Shown here: piece by piece, positions 26,286 through 37,200 of the stretch | Layout of the letters: each line of letters begins with the position of its first letter | Position numbering within the stretch: the first letter of the stretch is position 1 | The notes under the pieces: model-generated | The model's database searches: none | What the model saw: the letters and a program-made list of their open reading frames with translations, nothing else | What the model was told of the DNA's origin: nothing | Program-made: the position numbers and the translations under genes | Source of the DNA: Aureibacter tunicatorum | Lineage (GTDB): Bacteria; Bacteroidota; Bacteroidia; Cytophagales; Cyclobacteriaceae | Reading direction: 5' to 3' | Length of the DNA stretch: 64,000 nt | NCBI RefSeq assembly: GCF_036492635.1 | Contig: NZ_AP025305.1 | Span: 2,790,001-2,854,000 of the forward strand

Positions 26286-27590
26286 ATGAAAAAGAATTTT
26301 GTTGAAGAACTGAGATGGAGAGGCATGCTGCATGATGCTATGCCCGGCACGGAAGAACAACTTAATAAAGAAATAACAGGAGCTTATGTAGGAATCGACC
26401 CTACTGCTGACTCTTTGCACATAGGCCACTTAGTAAGCGTGATGATGCTGAAGCATTTTCAGCTTTCAGGCCATAAACCATATGCTTTGATTGGCGGAGC
26501 TACAGGTATGATTGGCGACCCATCGGGAAAATCTGAAGAAAGAAATCTTCTCAATGAAGAAACTCTCCAAAAGAATCAAGATGGCATCAAGAAACAACTT
26601 AGCAAGTTCTTGGACTTTGACAGCCAAGAGGAAAATTCGGCGGAACTGGTTAACAACTATGACTGGATGAAGGAATTCAGCTTCTTGGACTTTGCAAGGG
26701 AAGTTGGAAAACATATCACTGTAAACTACATGATGGCCAAAGAATCTGTGAAAAAAAGATTGTCACAAGAGTCAAAAGTCGGCATGTCTTTCACAGAATT
26801 CACTTACCAGCTTCTTCAAGGGTACGACTTCTATCATTTGAATCATACGAAAAACGTCAAGCTTCAGATGGGTGGTTCTGATCAGTGGGGCAATATCGTA
26901 ACCGGGACTGAGCTTATCAGAAGAAAATCTCAGGGAGATGCATTCGCTTTGACTTGCCCTTTGATCACTAAAGCCGACGGCAGAAAGTTTGGTAAAACAG
27001 AAAAAGGAAATATTTGGCTTGATCCGGAAAAAACATCTCCTTACGAGTTTTACCAATTCTGGCTTAATACTTCTGATGAAGACGCAGCCAAGTACATCAA
27101 AATTTTCACTTTCTTAAGCAAAGAAAAAATTGAAAGTTTATTAAATCAGCATAATGAAGCTCCTCATCAAAGAGCATTGCAAAAGAAGTTAGCCGAAGAG
27201 ATCACCACTATGGTGCACTCTGCTGAAGACTTGGAAATGGCCCAGAAAGCTTCTCAGATCTTGTTTGGCAAATCCACTACTGAAGACTTGGCTTCTTTGA
27301 ATGAGAAAACTCTCTTAGCTGTATTTGACGGTGTCCCTCAAAAAGAAATCACCGAAGCTGAATTCAATGAGATTCCAAGTATCCTTGACCTTATTTCTGT
27401 GGCATTGGACGGTGAATTCATCAAATCCAAGGGAGAAGCCAGAAAGCTTGTCAAAGGGGGAGGAATTAGCATCAACAAGTCAAAACTAGAAGATGCCGAG
27501 CAAACTGTTGATACTATTGGCAAATTGCAAGAAAAATATATTCTTCTTCAAAAAGGAAAGAAAAACTACTTCTTGATTAAAATATCTTAA
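26286..27590 (+). CDS. tyrS: Tyrosyl-tRNA synthetase
   Basis: Charges tRNA-Tyr. A class Ic synthetase of 434 residues from the ATG at 26286; an in-frame TTG five codons upstream is a weaker start. The Rossmann core has the HIGH signature (DSLHIGHLV near residue 47), the tyrosine-binding region [17 protein letters not shown] and the KMSKS-type loop KFGKTEKG. The C-terminal S4 RNA-binding domain is visible ([20 protein letters not shown]). Length and motifs are those of the bacterial TyrRS. A strong terminator follows at 27655. Confidence 0.97.
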   Translation: MKKNFVEELRWRGMLHDAMPGTEEQLNKEITGAYVGIDPTADSLHIGHLVSVMMLKHFQLSGHKPYALIGGATGMIGDPSGKSEERNLLNEETLQKNQDGIKKQLSKFLDFDSQEENSAELVNNYDWMKEFSFLDFAREVGKHITVNYMMAKESVKKRLSQESKVGMSFTEFTYQLLQGYDFYHLNHTKNVKLQMGGSDQWGNIVTGTELIRRKSQGDAFALTCPLITKADGRKFGKTEKGNIWLDPEKTSPYEFYQFWLNTSDEDAAKYIKIFTFLSKEKIESLLNQHNEAPHQRALQKKLAEEITTMVHSAEDLEMAQKASQILFGKSTTEDLASLNEKTLLAVFDGVPQKEITEAEFNEIPSILDLISVALDGEFIKSKGEARKLVKGGGISINKSKLEDAEQTVDTIGKLQEKYILLQKGKKNYFLIKIS

Positions 27591-27654
27591 TCGCAAAGAG
27601 GAAATATAAAGAAACCAACATATTGATTTCTATCTATATTGTAAAATATTTACT

Positions 27655-27690
27655 GAGCCACTTGATTCTTTATCGAGTGGCTCTTTTTTA
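27655..27690 (+). terminator. Rho-independent terminator after tyrS
   Basis: GAGCCACTTGAT (27655-27666) pairs with ATCGAGTGGCTC (27672-27683) as a 12-bp stem with one G-U pair, followed by a T-run. It lies 65 bases after the tyrS stop. Confidence 0.88.
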
Positions 27691-27930
27691 TTTCCTACCC
27701 ATGTGAACTCTCAAAAATCTCCTAGAAACCACTCTTAGAGCTCATTTTAGTATCTATCCAAATTTCACAGAAAACAGTGAGTTAATCTCAAAGCAACTTT
27801 GTCTTTACTAATAATCACATTTACAGGAAACTCATACTAAATTGTTAACATTCCCCTCAAGATGATTTCACAATAATTCACGTGATTTGCGCATGAACAT
27901 ATTTTTTTATCAAACCATATTTTTAGAACA
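27691..27930. other. Upstream region of the aquaporin gene
   Basis: With the tyrS terminator this completes a 340-base stretch without a gene. It is AT-rich. An 8-base palindrome, TCACGTGA at 27878-27885, lies 46 bases before the aquaporin start and might bind a regulator. I see no convincing promoter boxes or coding frame. Confidence 0.4.
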
Positions 27931-28674
27931 ATGAAGACAATTAATAAACTAAGCGCTGAGTTCATTGGAACATTCTGGCTGGTGTTGGCTGGATGCGGAA
28001 GCGCTGTGCTTGCCAGCACATCTCCTGATACAGGAATAGGCACGATTGGAGTCTCTTTAGCTTTCGGCCTGACTATTTTAACCATGATTTATGCATTTGG
28101 GCATATCTCGGGTGCGCACTTCAATCCGGCCGTGACTATCGGTTTAGCAATCAATGGCAAATTCAACAAAAAAGAATTGCTACCATATATACTAACTCAG
28201 ATATTGGGAGCCATATGCGGAGCAATCGTCTTATATATTATCGCAAATGGGAAAGAAGGATTTGACATCAATCAAGGCTTTGCAGCTAATGGATTCGGAC
28301 AACACTCCCCGGGAGGATATTCATTGCCAACAGCCTTGATCACAGAGTTTATCATGACTTTTATGTTTATTCTTATTATTCTGGGCGCAACAGATGAACT
28401 AGCGCCAAAAGGGTTCGCAGGCATATCTATTGGATTAAGTCTCATGCTCATACATATGATAAGCATTCCAGTAACCAACACTTCAGTAAATCCTGCGAGA
28501 AGCATTAGCCAAGCTATATTTGTAGGAGACTGGGCAATTCAACAACTTTGGGTCTTTTTGCTAGCGCCGATAGCGGGAGCAGTAATGGCAGGAATGGCTT
28601 ATAAAATCATCAGGCCAAAATTAAACAAATTAAAGGAATCTCAACCAATTGAAATTAAACTAGCAAGCGAATAA
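27931..28674 (+). CDS. aqpZ: Aquaporin (MIP family, AqpZ-like)
   Basis: A 247-residue water channel with six membrane segments and both half-helix NPA motifs: GAHFNPAVT near residue 68 and SVNPARS near 189. The residues around the pore (the His before the first NPA segment, and the Arg of NPARS) match the water-selective AqpZ type rather than a glycerol facilitator. The protein opens with the standard [21 protein letters not shown] helix. It allows rapid osmotic water flow across the inner membrane, and the MscS-type channel 1 kb away would complement it in osmotic shock. Confidence 0.94.
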   Translation: MKTINKLSAEFIGTFWLVLAGCGSAVLASTSPDTGIGTIGVSLAFGLTILTMIYAFGHISGAHFNPAVTIGLAINGKFNKKELLPYILTQILGAICGAIVLYIIANGKEGFDINQGFAANGFGQHSPGGYSLPTALITEFIMTFMFILIILGATDELAPKGFAGISIGLSLMLIHMISIPVTNTSVNPARSISQAIFVGDWAIQQLWVFLLAPIAGAVMAGMAYKIIRPKLNKLKESQPIEIKLASE

Positions 28675-28683
28675 ACAAACATT

Positions 28684-28725
28684 CAAAGGCCTCAGCCAAA
28701 TCATTTGATTGGCTGCTGGCCTTTG
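28684..28725. terminator. Bidirectional hairpin between aqpZ and the Crp/Fnr gene
   Basis: CAAAGGCC (28684-28691) pairs with GGCCTTTG (28718-28725), and an inner stem AGCCAA/TTGGCT extends it with a small bulge. Convergent genes flank it, so it probably terminates both, although the T-run is short. Confidence 0.7.
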
Positions 28726-28732
28726 TTGAACA

Positions 28733-29320
28733 TCAAAAAACTACTTTTTTATTGATAATTTTCAAAGCGCCTTCAAGCTCAAGTTTTTTGATCGTACGAA
28801 TAGTGGTTTCCACTCTAAGACCTGTGAGATTCGCAATTTCCTGCCTAGTTAAAGGCATTTCGTAATCACCGCCATTTCCATATCTTTCTTTCCAATATTC
28901 AAGCAATGTCAAAATTCGATGTGATGGGTTTTCACTTGAAATTTCCGCTTGCATCAAAGACTTGTAATATAGTCTCATCGCCAGCGTTTTTGTGAACTCA
29001 AGGTGTATATCGCTTCTGTCTCTCAGCAAGTCCTTAAACTCATTAAAGTCCAACCGAAGAATCTCGCTATTTTCAGTTGCAATAGCATTGCTTGGATACA
29101 AGAATTCTCCAAACAATGGAGGCTCGCCAAAGCTTTCACCCGCATTAAAAATTCCTTGAATGAATTCTTTTCCTTCATCGTTGAAATTGGACATTTTGAC
29201 CTGTCCATTTTGAACTTGATAATAATATCTGGCTTTATCTTCTTGCTTAAATATAAATTCGCCTTTTTGAACGTTTATCTTTTTAGCTCCCCATTGCAAG
29301 AGCACATCTTCATTAATCAT
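28733..29320 (-). CDS. Crp/Fnr-family transcriptional regulator
   Basis: A 195-residue regulator. Residues 1-115 form a cNMP-type beta roll (YYQVQNGQVKMSNFNDEGKEFIQGIFNAGESFGE), and residues 140-195 a Crp-type winged helix with recognition helix RQEIANLTGLRVETTIRTIKKLE. No cysteine cluster for an iron-sulfur centre is seen, so it is not an Fnr-type oxygen sensor. The cNMP pocket Arg/Ser pair is not obvious, and the ligand is unknown. Divergent from the small YecH-like gene, sharing a 66-base promoter region, which suggests that gene as a target. Confidence 0.92.
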   Translation of the reverse strand: MINEDVLLQWGAKKINVQKGEFIFKQEDKARYYYQVQNGQVKMSNFNDEGKEFIQGIFNAGESFGEPPLFGEFLYPSNAIATENSEILRLDFNEFKDLLRDRSDIHLEFTKTLAMRLYYKSLMQAEISSENPSHRILTLLEYWKERYGNGGDYEMPLTRQEIANLTGLRVETTIRTIKKLELEGALKIINKKVVF

Positions 29321-29386
29321 TTCTTTTATTTTATGCTTAGAGTCATAAACCTCAAAAATCTCACGTCTTAACTTTACTCAAAAAAC

Positions 29387-29644
29387 ATGAAAGATATCAA
29401 ACACGTTCACGAAGTTATTTTCTTTTTGCAGAGAAATCAAGACGAAGAGTATCCTATATCCTTATTCCCAAAGATATTAAAAAAAGAATTTGGCGATGAA
29501 ATCACATTCAGAAGTTGCTCTGAGGAAGGAATGAGTCCCGATGAGGTAGTCGGATTTTTATTTAATAAAGGAAAAATATTGATAGTAAATGAGTGTATTA
29601 GGCTACACCCTGATTTAAAATTATGCGACGGACATCTTCATTAA
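29387..29644 (+). CDS. YecH-family (DUF2492) small metal-binding-like protein
   Basis: An 85-residue protein that opens KHVHEVIFFLQRN and ends RLHPDLKLCDGHLH. The His-rich start, the FRSCSEEGMSPDEVVGFLFNKGKI core and the closing Cys-x-x-His-x-His fit the YecH family (DUF2492), described as metal-binding although no function is proven. Cys and His residues at both ends could form one metal site. It is transcribed divergently from the Crp/Fnr gene. Confidence 0.82.
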   Translation: MKDIKHVHEVIFFLQRNQDEEYPISLFPKILKKEFGDEITFRSCSEEGMSPDEVVGFLFNKGKILIVNECIRLHPDLKLCDGHLH

Positions 29645-29651
29645 CAAAAAA

Positions 29652-29690
29652 GAAAAAGGCAACGAAATCATAGTTTTCGTTGCCTTTTTC
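29652..29690. terminator. Bidirectional terminator between yecH-like and mscS genes
   Basis: AAAAAGGCAACGAAA (29653-29667) and its inverse TTTCGTTGCCTTTTT (29675-29689) form a long stem with A-run and T-run on opposite sides, so it terminates both convergent genes. Confidence 0.9.
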
Positions 29691-29712
29691 TTTAATTAAA
29701 TCGTTTGTCTAA

Positions 29713-30561
29713 CTAAGCGCTTTGATCGTCAGTTTTATGCAAATGCACATCCATTTGAGGGAATGGAATATTCAACCCTCCATTGCTCAAGGCATCGTAC
29801 ATTTTTTCATTTGTATCAAAATACACCGGCCAATAATTTTCAGCATTCACCCATACTCTTACAGTAAAGTTAACAGAACTGTCAGCTAAGGCGATCAAGC
29901 CAATAAAATTATCTTCCCCTTTTAATATTCTCTCATCGCTATCAATAACTGATTGCATGATTTCCTTGGCTTTTTTCACATCGTCTCCGTAAGCGATACC
30001 AAATGTAAAATCAACTCTACGTTTCTTTTGCGCTGAGAAGTTGATCATCGAGCCCGTTGACAAACCTCCATTGGGAATAATCACTGTTTTATTATCCACT
30101 GTCAATAGTATTGTATTGAAGATCTGAATCTCCTCGACAGTACCCATATAACCTTGCGCCTCAATAAAATCGCCAACTTTAAAAGGCCTGAAGCCTAAAA
30201 TAAGCACCCCACCTGCAAAGTTCTGCAAAGTTCCCTGCAAAGCTAAACCAACAGCCAAGCCAGCTGCACCTAAAATTGCGACAAAAGAAGTCATAGCAAC
30301 CCCAAGCATGCTCAACACCGAAACTCCTAGCATCACTTTCAATCCAATATTGGTAATACTTACCAAAAATGGAGTCAAAGTAGGGTCTACCTCTCTTTTC
30401 TTAAGAATCTTCTTGAAACTCCTTGTAATCACACCAATGATCCAAAGGCCAACGATCAAGGTAATAGCAGCTAATATAACCTTAGTGCCATATTTAATAA
30501 TAAGCGACTTAAAAAGCTCCGAATACTTGCTAAGCTCTTCTAATTGATCCATGTTTTCCAT
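29713..30561 (-). CDS. mscS: Small-conductance mechanosensitive channel
   Basis: A 282-residue inner-membrane channel that opens under membrane tension to release solutes. Three N-terminal helices end in the pore-lining TM3 (FVAILGAAGLAVGLALQGTLQNFAGG), which has the Gly/Ala packing pattern of MscS. The beta domain begins FRPFKVGDFIEAQGYMGTVEEI, with the later strand TVDNKTVIIPNGGL. The length equals E. coli MscS (286). It ends near a shared terminator and is probably monocistronic. Confidence 0.95.
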   Translation of the reverse strand: MENMDQLEELSKYSELFKSLIIKYGTKVILAAITLIVGLWIIGVITRSFKKILKKREVDPTLTPFLVSITNIGLKVMLGVSVLSMLGVAMTSFVAILGAAGLAVGLALQGTLQNFAGGVLILGFRPFKVGDFIEAQGYMGTVEEIQIFNTILLTVDNKTVIIPNGGLSTGSMINFSAQKKRRVDFTFGIAYGDDVKKAKEIMQSVIDSDERILKGEDNFIGLIALADSSVNFTVRVWVNAENYWPVYFDTNEKMYDALSNGGLNIPFPQMDVHLHKTDDQSA

Positions 30562-30651
30562 TTTAAAAAGTAATTTATAGTTTTGAGCAAAAATAAGCGT
30601 ATTTAATATTTATAAAAGTAATAAATGAAAAAAAAAGCCAATTACTATAAA

Positions 30652-31578
30652 TTAATCTACAAAAAAGGTAAAGCCAAATGTGAAAGGATGCAGGTTATCA
30701 GGTCCTCTCCCATCTGGGAATAAAGGATTCAAATCATATGTCATGAAATACATGATATCGGATGAGCCCATCTCAACTCTCAAGCCATATCTGAATGACC
30801 CCACGCGATTTCCATGATCACGCCTTTTGCTTGTACTTCCATTTTCACTGTACTTTATCTTTGTGTAATCATCTAGTTTAAAATCCCCATACATTCCTGC
30901 TCCAAATCTCAAAGTATAGATAGTAAATGTAGGTATTATCTTGGCACCAAAATACGCAACTGTCAACTTGCTTTTCTTGTAATTTCTTTCAGGATCTGTA
31001 TCCAAATAAAACTCTATTGGATCGCTCTGATTATCAATTCTTAAATTATCATGCTCAAATTTGAAATTATACCAACTAAAACTCAATCCCGTTTCAATCA
31101 AGAATTTATCACTGAGGTACAAGTCCTTGCCCAAGCCCAAAGCTACATGCCAAGATCCCCAATACCTTACAGCATAATCCTTCCCTTGATTATTGGGGGT
31201 TTTTCCATTTTGAAACCACCCATTAATGCCAAAATCAAAAATCGGCTTTATTTTCAGTTTGCCGTCTTTTCTCATTGTCTTGTCATACCATATGCTAGTC
31301 TTGCTCTTGCGACGTGAAGTCGTATCCTTCAAATATACCTCTCCTGTGTTGTCACTGATTGTCACGCTCTTTTTCTGAGCATCATACCCCTTCAAAGCAT
31401 CTTCCACCATTCTATTGACATCGTATTTTTCAAAACCAGCAACTTCCGTAGAATCATCAGCAATCAACAGCACTTCCCCTTCATCTTTAATAATTATCTT
31501 CAAAGTGTCTCCTGGAGTATATCCAGCATAACAAACACTCGGAATAACAATGAGTAAAAAAATCAAATAAGTCTTCAT
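30652..31578 (-). CDS. Exported protein, likely outer-membrane barrel
   Basis: A 308-residue protein with a signal peptide (cleavage after SVCYA, residue 18). Residues 20-100 are polar and hydrophilic. From residue 110 onward many amphipathic strands alternate with turns (WGSWHVALGLGKDLYLSDKFLIETGLSFSWYNF), ending in FTFGFTFFVD with the aromatic-rich C-terminus of outer-membrane proteins. I do not recognise a family. It lies downstream of the adhesin/PorP/OmpA operon but is separated from it by the terminator at 31618-31652, so any functional link is weak. Confidence 0.75.
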   Translation of the reverse strand: MKTYLIFLLIVIPSVCYAGYTPGDTLKIIIKDEGEVLLIADDSTEVAGFEKYDVNRMVEDALKGYDAQKKSVTISDNTGEVYLKDTTSRRKSKTSIWYDKTMRKDGKLKIKPIFDFGINGWFQNGKTPNNQGKDYAVRYWGSWHVALGLGKDLYLSDKFLIETGLSFSWYNFKFEHDNLRIDNQSDPIEFYLDTDPERNYKKSKLTVAYFGAKIIPTFTIYTLRFGAGMYGDFKLDDYTKIKYSENGSTSKRRDHGNRVGSFRYGLRVEMGSSDIMYFMTYDLNPLFPDGRGPDNLHPFTFGFTFFVD

Positions 31579-31617
31579 AATTAGGGTTATTTAAATTCAA
31601 ACTTAATTTTACTGCAT

Positions 31618-31652
31618 AAAAAAAAGTGCCGAATGACAAACATCCGGCACTT
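31618..31652 (-). terminator. Terminator after the adhesin/PorP/OmpA operon
   Basis: Arms AAGTGCCG (31624-31631) and CGGCACTT (31645-31652) form an 8-bp stem. On the minus strand a T-run of eight follows (A-run at 31618-31625). It lies 20 bases after the OmpA-type gene stop and separates it from the barrel gene. Confidence 0.87.
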
Positions 31653-31671
31653 ATTACTAAGATTAGAGATC

Positions 31672-33123
31672 TTAAAGTTGATCTCTTTTTATCGGTTGAG
31701 CATATATTTCTGTACGCCTGTTTTTCATCCTTCCAAAATCGGTCTCATTCTTTTCTAGCGGATCAGCTTCTCCTTTAGCTTCTATTATCAATTCATGCAC
31801 ATTGATCCCCTGCTCTGAAATAAACTCTTGAGCGGCAATCGCCCTTTTTTCCGACAACTTTTTATTATACTCTTCAGAACCCTTATCATCCGTATGCCCT
31901 TTCACCAATATTCTCCACTCGACATTCTCATCCAATTGATAAGCCCATTGCCTTATGATTTGCTTCATATTCTCATTCAATTCATTGGAATCAAATTCAA
32001 AGAAAATAACGGTATTGTCAAGCATCTTTCCTTTGGTCAACATATCGATGTTCTTATAGGAGATCGTTGGTTTAACTCTTGATGGAGCTCTTCTCTTTTT
32101 CTTAGCTTCAGCTTCTTGCTCTTTCTTCAAAGCCAGCGCTTTCTCTTGGGCTTCCTGCTCAGCCAACAAACGTTCATTTTCAAGCCTATCCTTTTCCTCT
32201 TGTCTTCTTCTTAGCTCCGACTCTGGAATAAACTCTGAATGAAAAATACTTGAAAACCTTCCATCCCTATTGCTGGCAAAAAAAGCATCGTCGCCTTTCA
32301 ATGAAAAATATGCATCGAACTTGCTTGAGTTTACTTCTTCACCCAAATTTTCAGGCTCCGACCAATTCAACCACGTATCGTCAAGCCTTTTAGACCTAAA
32401 AATATCAGCATCCCCATACCCTCTATGGCCATCGCTTGAAAAGTACAATACCGAGTCGCCAACTAAAAATGGAGCTATTTCAAATCCTGTGGTATTAATC
32501 GACTGGCTCAGATTCACAGGCTTTTTCCAATTGCCTTCTTCATCCTTGAACGTTATAAAAAGATTCTCGTTTACCCCCTCTTTTTCCGTTATGGACGCTA
32601 TAATAACCTTTTCATCTTCGCTTACAGTAAAATCAAAGAACCCATACTTAGGCTTCATTCCTTCCACTATAATTGTCTTAGGCTTATTCCAAGTGGAATC
32701 CAATACCATTTCCGATACTGCGAAACCCTTTCCATTTTTCTTTCTCTTATTGTAAGAATCTAATAGGTAGACTGTTTTATAATCTTTGGAAATATGCAGT
32801 ATCGCATTATTGTCTTGGTTGTTCCAGCCGTTTACATTCTTGTTCGAAGGCTCAGTCCAACCATTATCCAACGTTCTTTTGGAATACCATATGTCCTGCC
32901 CAGCCATTTTACCTCCTACATTCCGCTTGTCAAACACTCTAATAAAGTATAAAGTATTTCCATCCGGAGACAGCATTGGCTTGATATCCTCTGACTTAGA
33001 GCTTACTTTTTTCAGCATCGTTGGTTGAGTGAAAACCATTGAATCCAACTTCAACTGCGCATTTACTCCCAAGCTAGTCACACAGCTAAGAGCAATTGCG
33101 GAAAATATATTTAATAGTTTCAT
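31672..33123 (-). CDS. OmpA-family protein with PD40-type propeller
   Basis: A 483-residue envelope protein. After a signal peptide (ends near GVNAQ, residue 22) comes a PD40/TolB-like beta-propeller region (about 40-310: blades such as KPMLSPDGNTLYFIR and VLYFSSDGHRGYGDADIF). A charged coiled coil follows (about 305-345, rich in Glu, Lys, Arg and Ala). The C-terminal OmpA domain (about 365-480: VIFFEFDSNELNENM, KGHTDDKGSEEYNKKLSEKRA) binds peptidoglycan. It ends a minus-strand operon after PorP/SprF and the giant adhesin. This order is common for surface adhesins in gliding Bacteroidota, where the protein probably ties the complex to the cell wall. Confidence 0.92.
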   Translation of the reverse strand: MKLLNIFSAIALSCVTSLGVNAQLKLDSMVFTQPTMLKKVSSKSEDIKPMLSPDGNTLYFIRVFDKRNVGGKMAGQDIWYSKRTLDNGWTEPSNKNVNGWNNQDNNAILHISKDYKTVYLLDSYNKRKKNGKGFAVSEMVLDSTWNKPKTIIVEGMKPKYGFFDFTVSEDEKVIIASITEKEGVNENLFITFKDEEGNWKKPVNLSQSINTTGFEIAPFLVGDSVLYFSSDGHRGYGDADIFRSKRLDDTWLNWSEPENLGEEVNSSKFDAYFSLKGDDAFFASNRDGRFSSIFHSEFIPESELRRRQEEKDRLENERLLAEQEAQEKALALKKEQEAEAKKKRRAPSRVKPTISYKNIDMLTKGKMLDNTVIFFEFDSNELNENMKQIIRQWAYQLDENVEWRILVKGHTDDKGSEEYNKKLSEKRAIAAQEFISEQGINVHELIIEAKGEADPLEKNETDFGRMKNRRTEIYAQPIKRDQL

Positions 33124-33183
33124 ATGTAAATCTATTATCTAATACTCAATATATGCATTCATTTCAAATAATTGTCAAATGCA

Positions 33184-34179
33184 CTAAAATTTGATTCCCA
33201 AACCTATTTCATGAGCCCCATTGCCCTTGGAAGCATTTTTTATCTCATTCAAAGGTTGCTCATAAGCATAAGAGATATTGATCTTATCCGTCGCTTTTAC
33301 TCCAAATAGAAAGCCTACATAATCATCATTTCTCCAACTCACTCCCATATACCCAAGATCTTTGTAAAAGCCTCTGGCATTCAAGTTATATCCGAACTCC
33401 TCATTCGTACCATAATAAGCCATGATTTCTGGCGCTAGTCTTATATTTTGATAAACTTCGAATGTCGCTCCCGTCATAAACACATGTTGCATCAGATTCT
33501 CATTGGAGTCCAAGATATCCTCAACCACTGATACTTTTGCCAAATTAAGGACTCCATAACCTATGTAAAAGTGATCCGTATAGGCGCTTACTCCCATATT
33601 CACTTGAAGTCTTCTTTCATTCGCTCCATCAAGATACTGCTGGTAAGTAGCGTCATTTGGATTTTTAACCACAAGATCTTTATCCGGCTCTATATTATTA
33701 AAAACCGCGCTTAGACCAGCCGAAGCTTTCCACTTATTGGATATTGGATAATGAAAAGCATAGGTCGCCGCGGCCTTCCAAGTACTGAAATGACCTTGGT
33801 CCGTGACATAAACATAACCACCGATTCCATGCTTTGGACTTCTTTCAGCTTTAGCCATTTCACTATCGTAAATTCTATCATAAATTCTCGGCGTACTGAT
33901 TCTTAATGAGTTCTTTTCGTAAGTAAGGTTCTCCCTTGTGTATTTTTTCAAAGGAGAATGGCCTGCGACGTAAAATGTCTGAGGAGAACCATCAAAACCC
34001 GACCACTGTTGTCTGAACCCAACATTGGCAATGGTCATATTTTCCCTGCCGGCTAAAGATGGATTCAAGATTTCCTTGTTTTGAAAATACTGATTAAACT
34101 CCAGTAGATTCTGCGCCGAAACTTGGCCAACGCAGAATATCAAAACAAGGATCAATATATGTTTTATCGTCTTTTTCAT
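33184..34179 (-). CDS. PorP/SprF-family outer-membrane protein (type IX secretion partner)
   Basis: A 331-residue outer-membrane barrel with signal peptide (ends VSAQ, residue 23). The start NLLEFNQYFQNKEILNPSLAGRENMTIANVGFRQQWSGFDGSPQTFYVAGHSP and the end HEIGLGIKF are hallmarks of PorP/SprF proteins. In Flavobacterium, SprF is needed to bring the giant adhesin SprB to the surface. Here it follows the giant adhesin gene by 28 bases, which strongly suggests the same pairing. It should be a dedicated partner for the adhesin's C-terminal sorting domain. Confidence 0.93.
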   Translation of the reverse strand: MKKTIKHILILVLIFCVGQVSAQNLLEFNQYFQNKEILNPSLAGRENMTIANVGFRQQWSGFDGSPQTFYVAGHSPLKKYTRENLTYEKNSLRISTPRIYDRIYDSEMAKAERSPKHGIGGYVYVTDQGHFSTWKAAATYAFHYPISNKWKASAGLSAVFNNIEPDKDLVVKNPNDATYQQYLDGANERRLQVNMGVSAYTDHFYIGYGVLNLAKVSVVEDILDSNENLMQHVFMTGATFEVYQNIRLAPEIMAYYGTNEEFGYNLNARGFYKDLGYMGVSWRNDDYVGFLFGVKATDKINISYAYEQPLNEIKNASKGNGAHEIGLGIKF

Positions 34180-34207
34180 TTTTAATTATTCTTGAGGTTT
34201 GAATAAT

Positions 34208-37200
34208 TTATTTGAGTATGGAAACTGTTCCTTTGAAAACTCTGCCATTCTCATCATTCAATTTGATGACAAAGTAATATGAAGCTTTCGGCAAGACCGA
34301 TCCATTGAATCGACCATCCCAAGGCTTATCATATCCATTTGAATAATACACTTGAGTTCCTCTAGAATTAAAAATCTCCACTGTCACGCTCTCATGTATG
34401 CGTATATTGTCGATTTCCCACGTGTCATTCACAAAGTCTCCATTTGGAGTAAAGGCATTCGGAATCACAAGATCCAAACCATAATCAGGCAAGATTTCAA
34501 TCTCTAAAACTTCCTCAACCCAAGCTCCTCGCTCATCAGTTGACCTTACTCTAATGGTGTACAAATCACCTTGGTCATAATAGAACTCAGTCATCGTAAA
34601 CACGCTATCGCCCCTTATCTCAAAATAGTCATTGCCTTCATCGCCTTCACCATCAACCATTTGATAGACATGCGAGTCCACAATGTTCTTATCATAAGTA
34701 TACAGCAAGCCTACAAATGTGCCTTCCGGACGTTGTTCCATCACTTGGTATGGATCCAAAACAATACTGTCAGGAGCTATATTATCCTCTCTTTTCACTT
34801 GGAAATATAAACTATCCTCTCGTAATCGATTTTCCAGCTCCAAATGCTCAACCACAACATAATGTATCCAAGCATCACCATATAATGTCGCAGGAACCTC
34901 AACATGGAGTACTCCTGTTGAATCAAGGTAATCCTTTAAAATATAAGGATCAGGCCCAAAAATCGGATTATCCTTAAGTTCATCTGAATTGGTAATAGCA
35001 ATTAAAGTTGTATCATACTGATAATACTCATTGTAAGCGCCATTATAAATATTACTCAAAATAACCTCTTTCAACTCTATAATTTCAGCGCTTTGATCAA
35101 CAATCAAAGTATCTATAGCATTGAATTCCGGCTGATCGTTAATCGGGTAAACAGGTATTTGAATAAATGCTCCATCTCCAATCAGGTTAATATCTTCCGC
35201 CAAAGCTCCATTGATAACAAAACCTGCTGGATCAATATCAGTAATGTTAAAATAATCCGGATCTGGAACAAAAGTCAGCCCTAGGAAAGCTTGTCCTTTA
35301 GTAATAAAGCCTTTTTCGATTTGCTCCAACTCCCCATCTTCATTGGTAAAATATAATGTACCATGTTTTACTGTCGACACATAAAATACTTGCGTGACTT
35401 TATCTGTTTCTGAAGTCTTAACCACAATTCCTTCCAAAGTGGTATCTTCATACGTCCACCATACATTCCCACCATCTACTGGGTTCGTACCAACAACCGG
35501 CTTTTCTGTTACAGGAGGTTCTCCTTCATTAATGATAATATTAAATTTAACAGGATCTGAAAGATTCTCCTCTTCCTCATGATCATTCGCAACAGCAATT
35601 AACTCAATAATACCTTGAGGTGGATCCGCTTTTAAGATAAAGCTCAAATTCCCCTCATTATCTATCGAAGGCTCATTGCCATCAAAGAATAAATCTTTGT
35701 CCGACTCATTAACAAACTCCACCGAATAAGTAATAGAAACTGATTGATAATCCTCCAAAGAAGTGATTCCTCCAGTATTCAATGCATCCACTACAGAGCT
35801 CTTATATTCATAAATATTAGTTGAGCTAAAGATCGTCACATTATCCACTTCAAATGAAGGCTTGTCATTAACAGGCAATACCTTGCCTAGCACTTGAACA
35901 GATTCAGATAAGTTTCCTCCTTCAATCGCTGTTGTAGCTTGCAAATCAAACGAAACCTGTCCAAAATAATCTTGCGCCGGAACAAATGTGATTTGATTAA
36001 TATCATCAATATGCACATAACCTTCTGTTGTTATTGTCTGATCACCACTTTTTATCGAACCATTGAGTATATTGCTGATTTTAATATATAAATCACCTCC
36101 TCCGTCAACATCATTTCTGCCCACCAATTCTTCAACAAACTCAAATGGAGTATCCTCCAAAGTTACAAAATGATAAAGCCTAGTATCCGTAGGATCAGTA
36201 GGATCTGTAACTTCAGGATCGGTAATATCAGGCTTATCAGCTTTCGAAGCTATATCCAATACAATAGTAATCGTTTCAGAAAGATCGACACCGTTTCTAT
36301 CCACACCGCCATTATCTTTGATCTTGAAGGTAATACTTGTTTGTCCATTCACATCCTCAGCTAAAGAGAAGTTAAGATTAAGATCGTTAATGGTTAAAAC
36401 TGGATCTATCGAGAAATAAGATTCATCATATGTAAATTCTTCGATAGAAGTGAATATCTGATCAGATTCATTCTCTGGTCCCACACTAATCGTCTCAAAT
36501 ATATTTCTTAAGACATAATTCTCTTCATCCAACTGATCTTCTTCCAACTCTATTGTTACAGTCAAAGGATCGAATATCGGTTGATCATTCACCGGCTCGA
36601 TTTTGATATTCACCACTGCAGAAGCACTTTCTTCTTGCCCATCGCTTGATTTGACAGTGAAAGAAGCATCGCCGAAATAGTCCTTATTCGGCACAAACTT
36701 AACCTCAGACAATTTATCGAACTCAATTAATTCGTCAACCGAAACTATATTATCTCCCAAAGTAATCTTGCCATTCAAGTTTGAGAAATCGCTAAACTTG
36801 ACATACTTTACAGTTTCCGAATCTCCTGCATTTTTTGAAATTATCTCTGACAAAATCAATTCTTGATCTTCCCAAATCACTTTAGCGTATTCTCCGTCAG
36901 GGATAGTTGGATCCGTAGGAATCACTGGCACGTCAGGCTTGTCACCAATAACTAGTATCAATGTTTCAACATGGCTTTCTACTGGTTCTCCATCATCTTC
37001 CAAAGTAATGGTTAGCGTAATGTTTCCTATCGCATTGTTCGACAATTCAAAATCCAAAGTTCCTAAAGTCGCATCAGTGATCAAGCCTTGAAGCGGAGAA
37101 ACAACTGGCAAGCTTTCAAAATACAAATCATTTGCTTGGTCATGCGTAATATTGAATGTATACACCTGCTCTGACTCATTGGCAGGGCCTACACTGATAT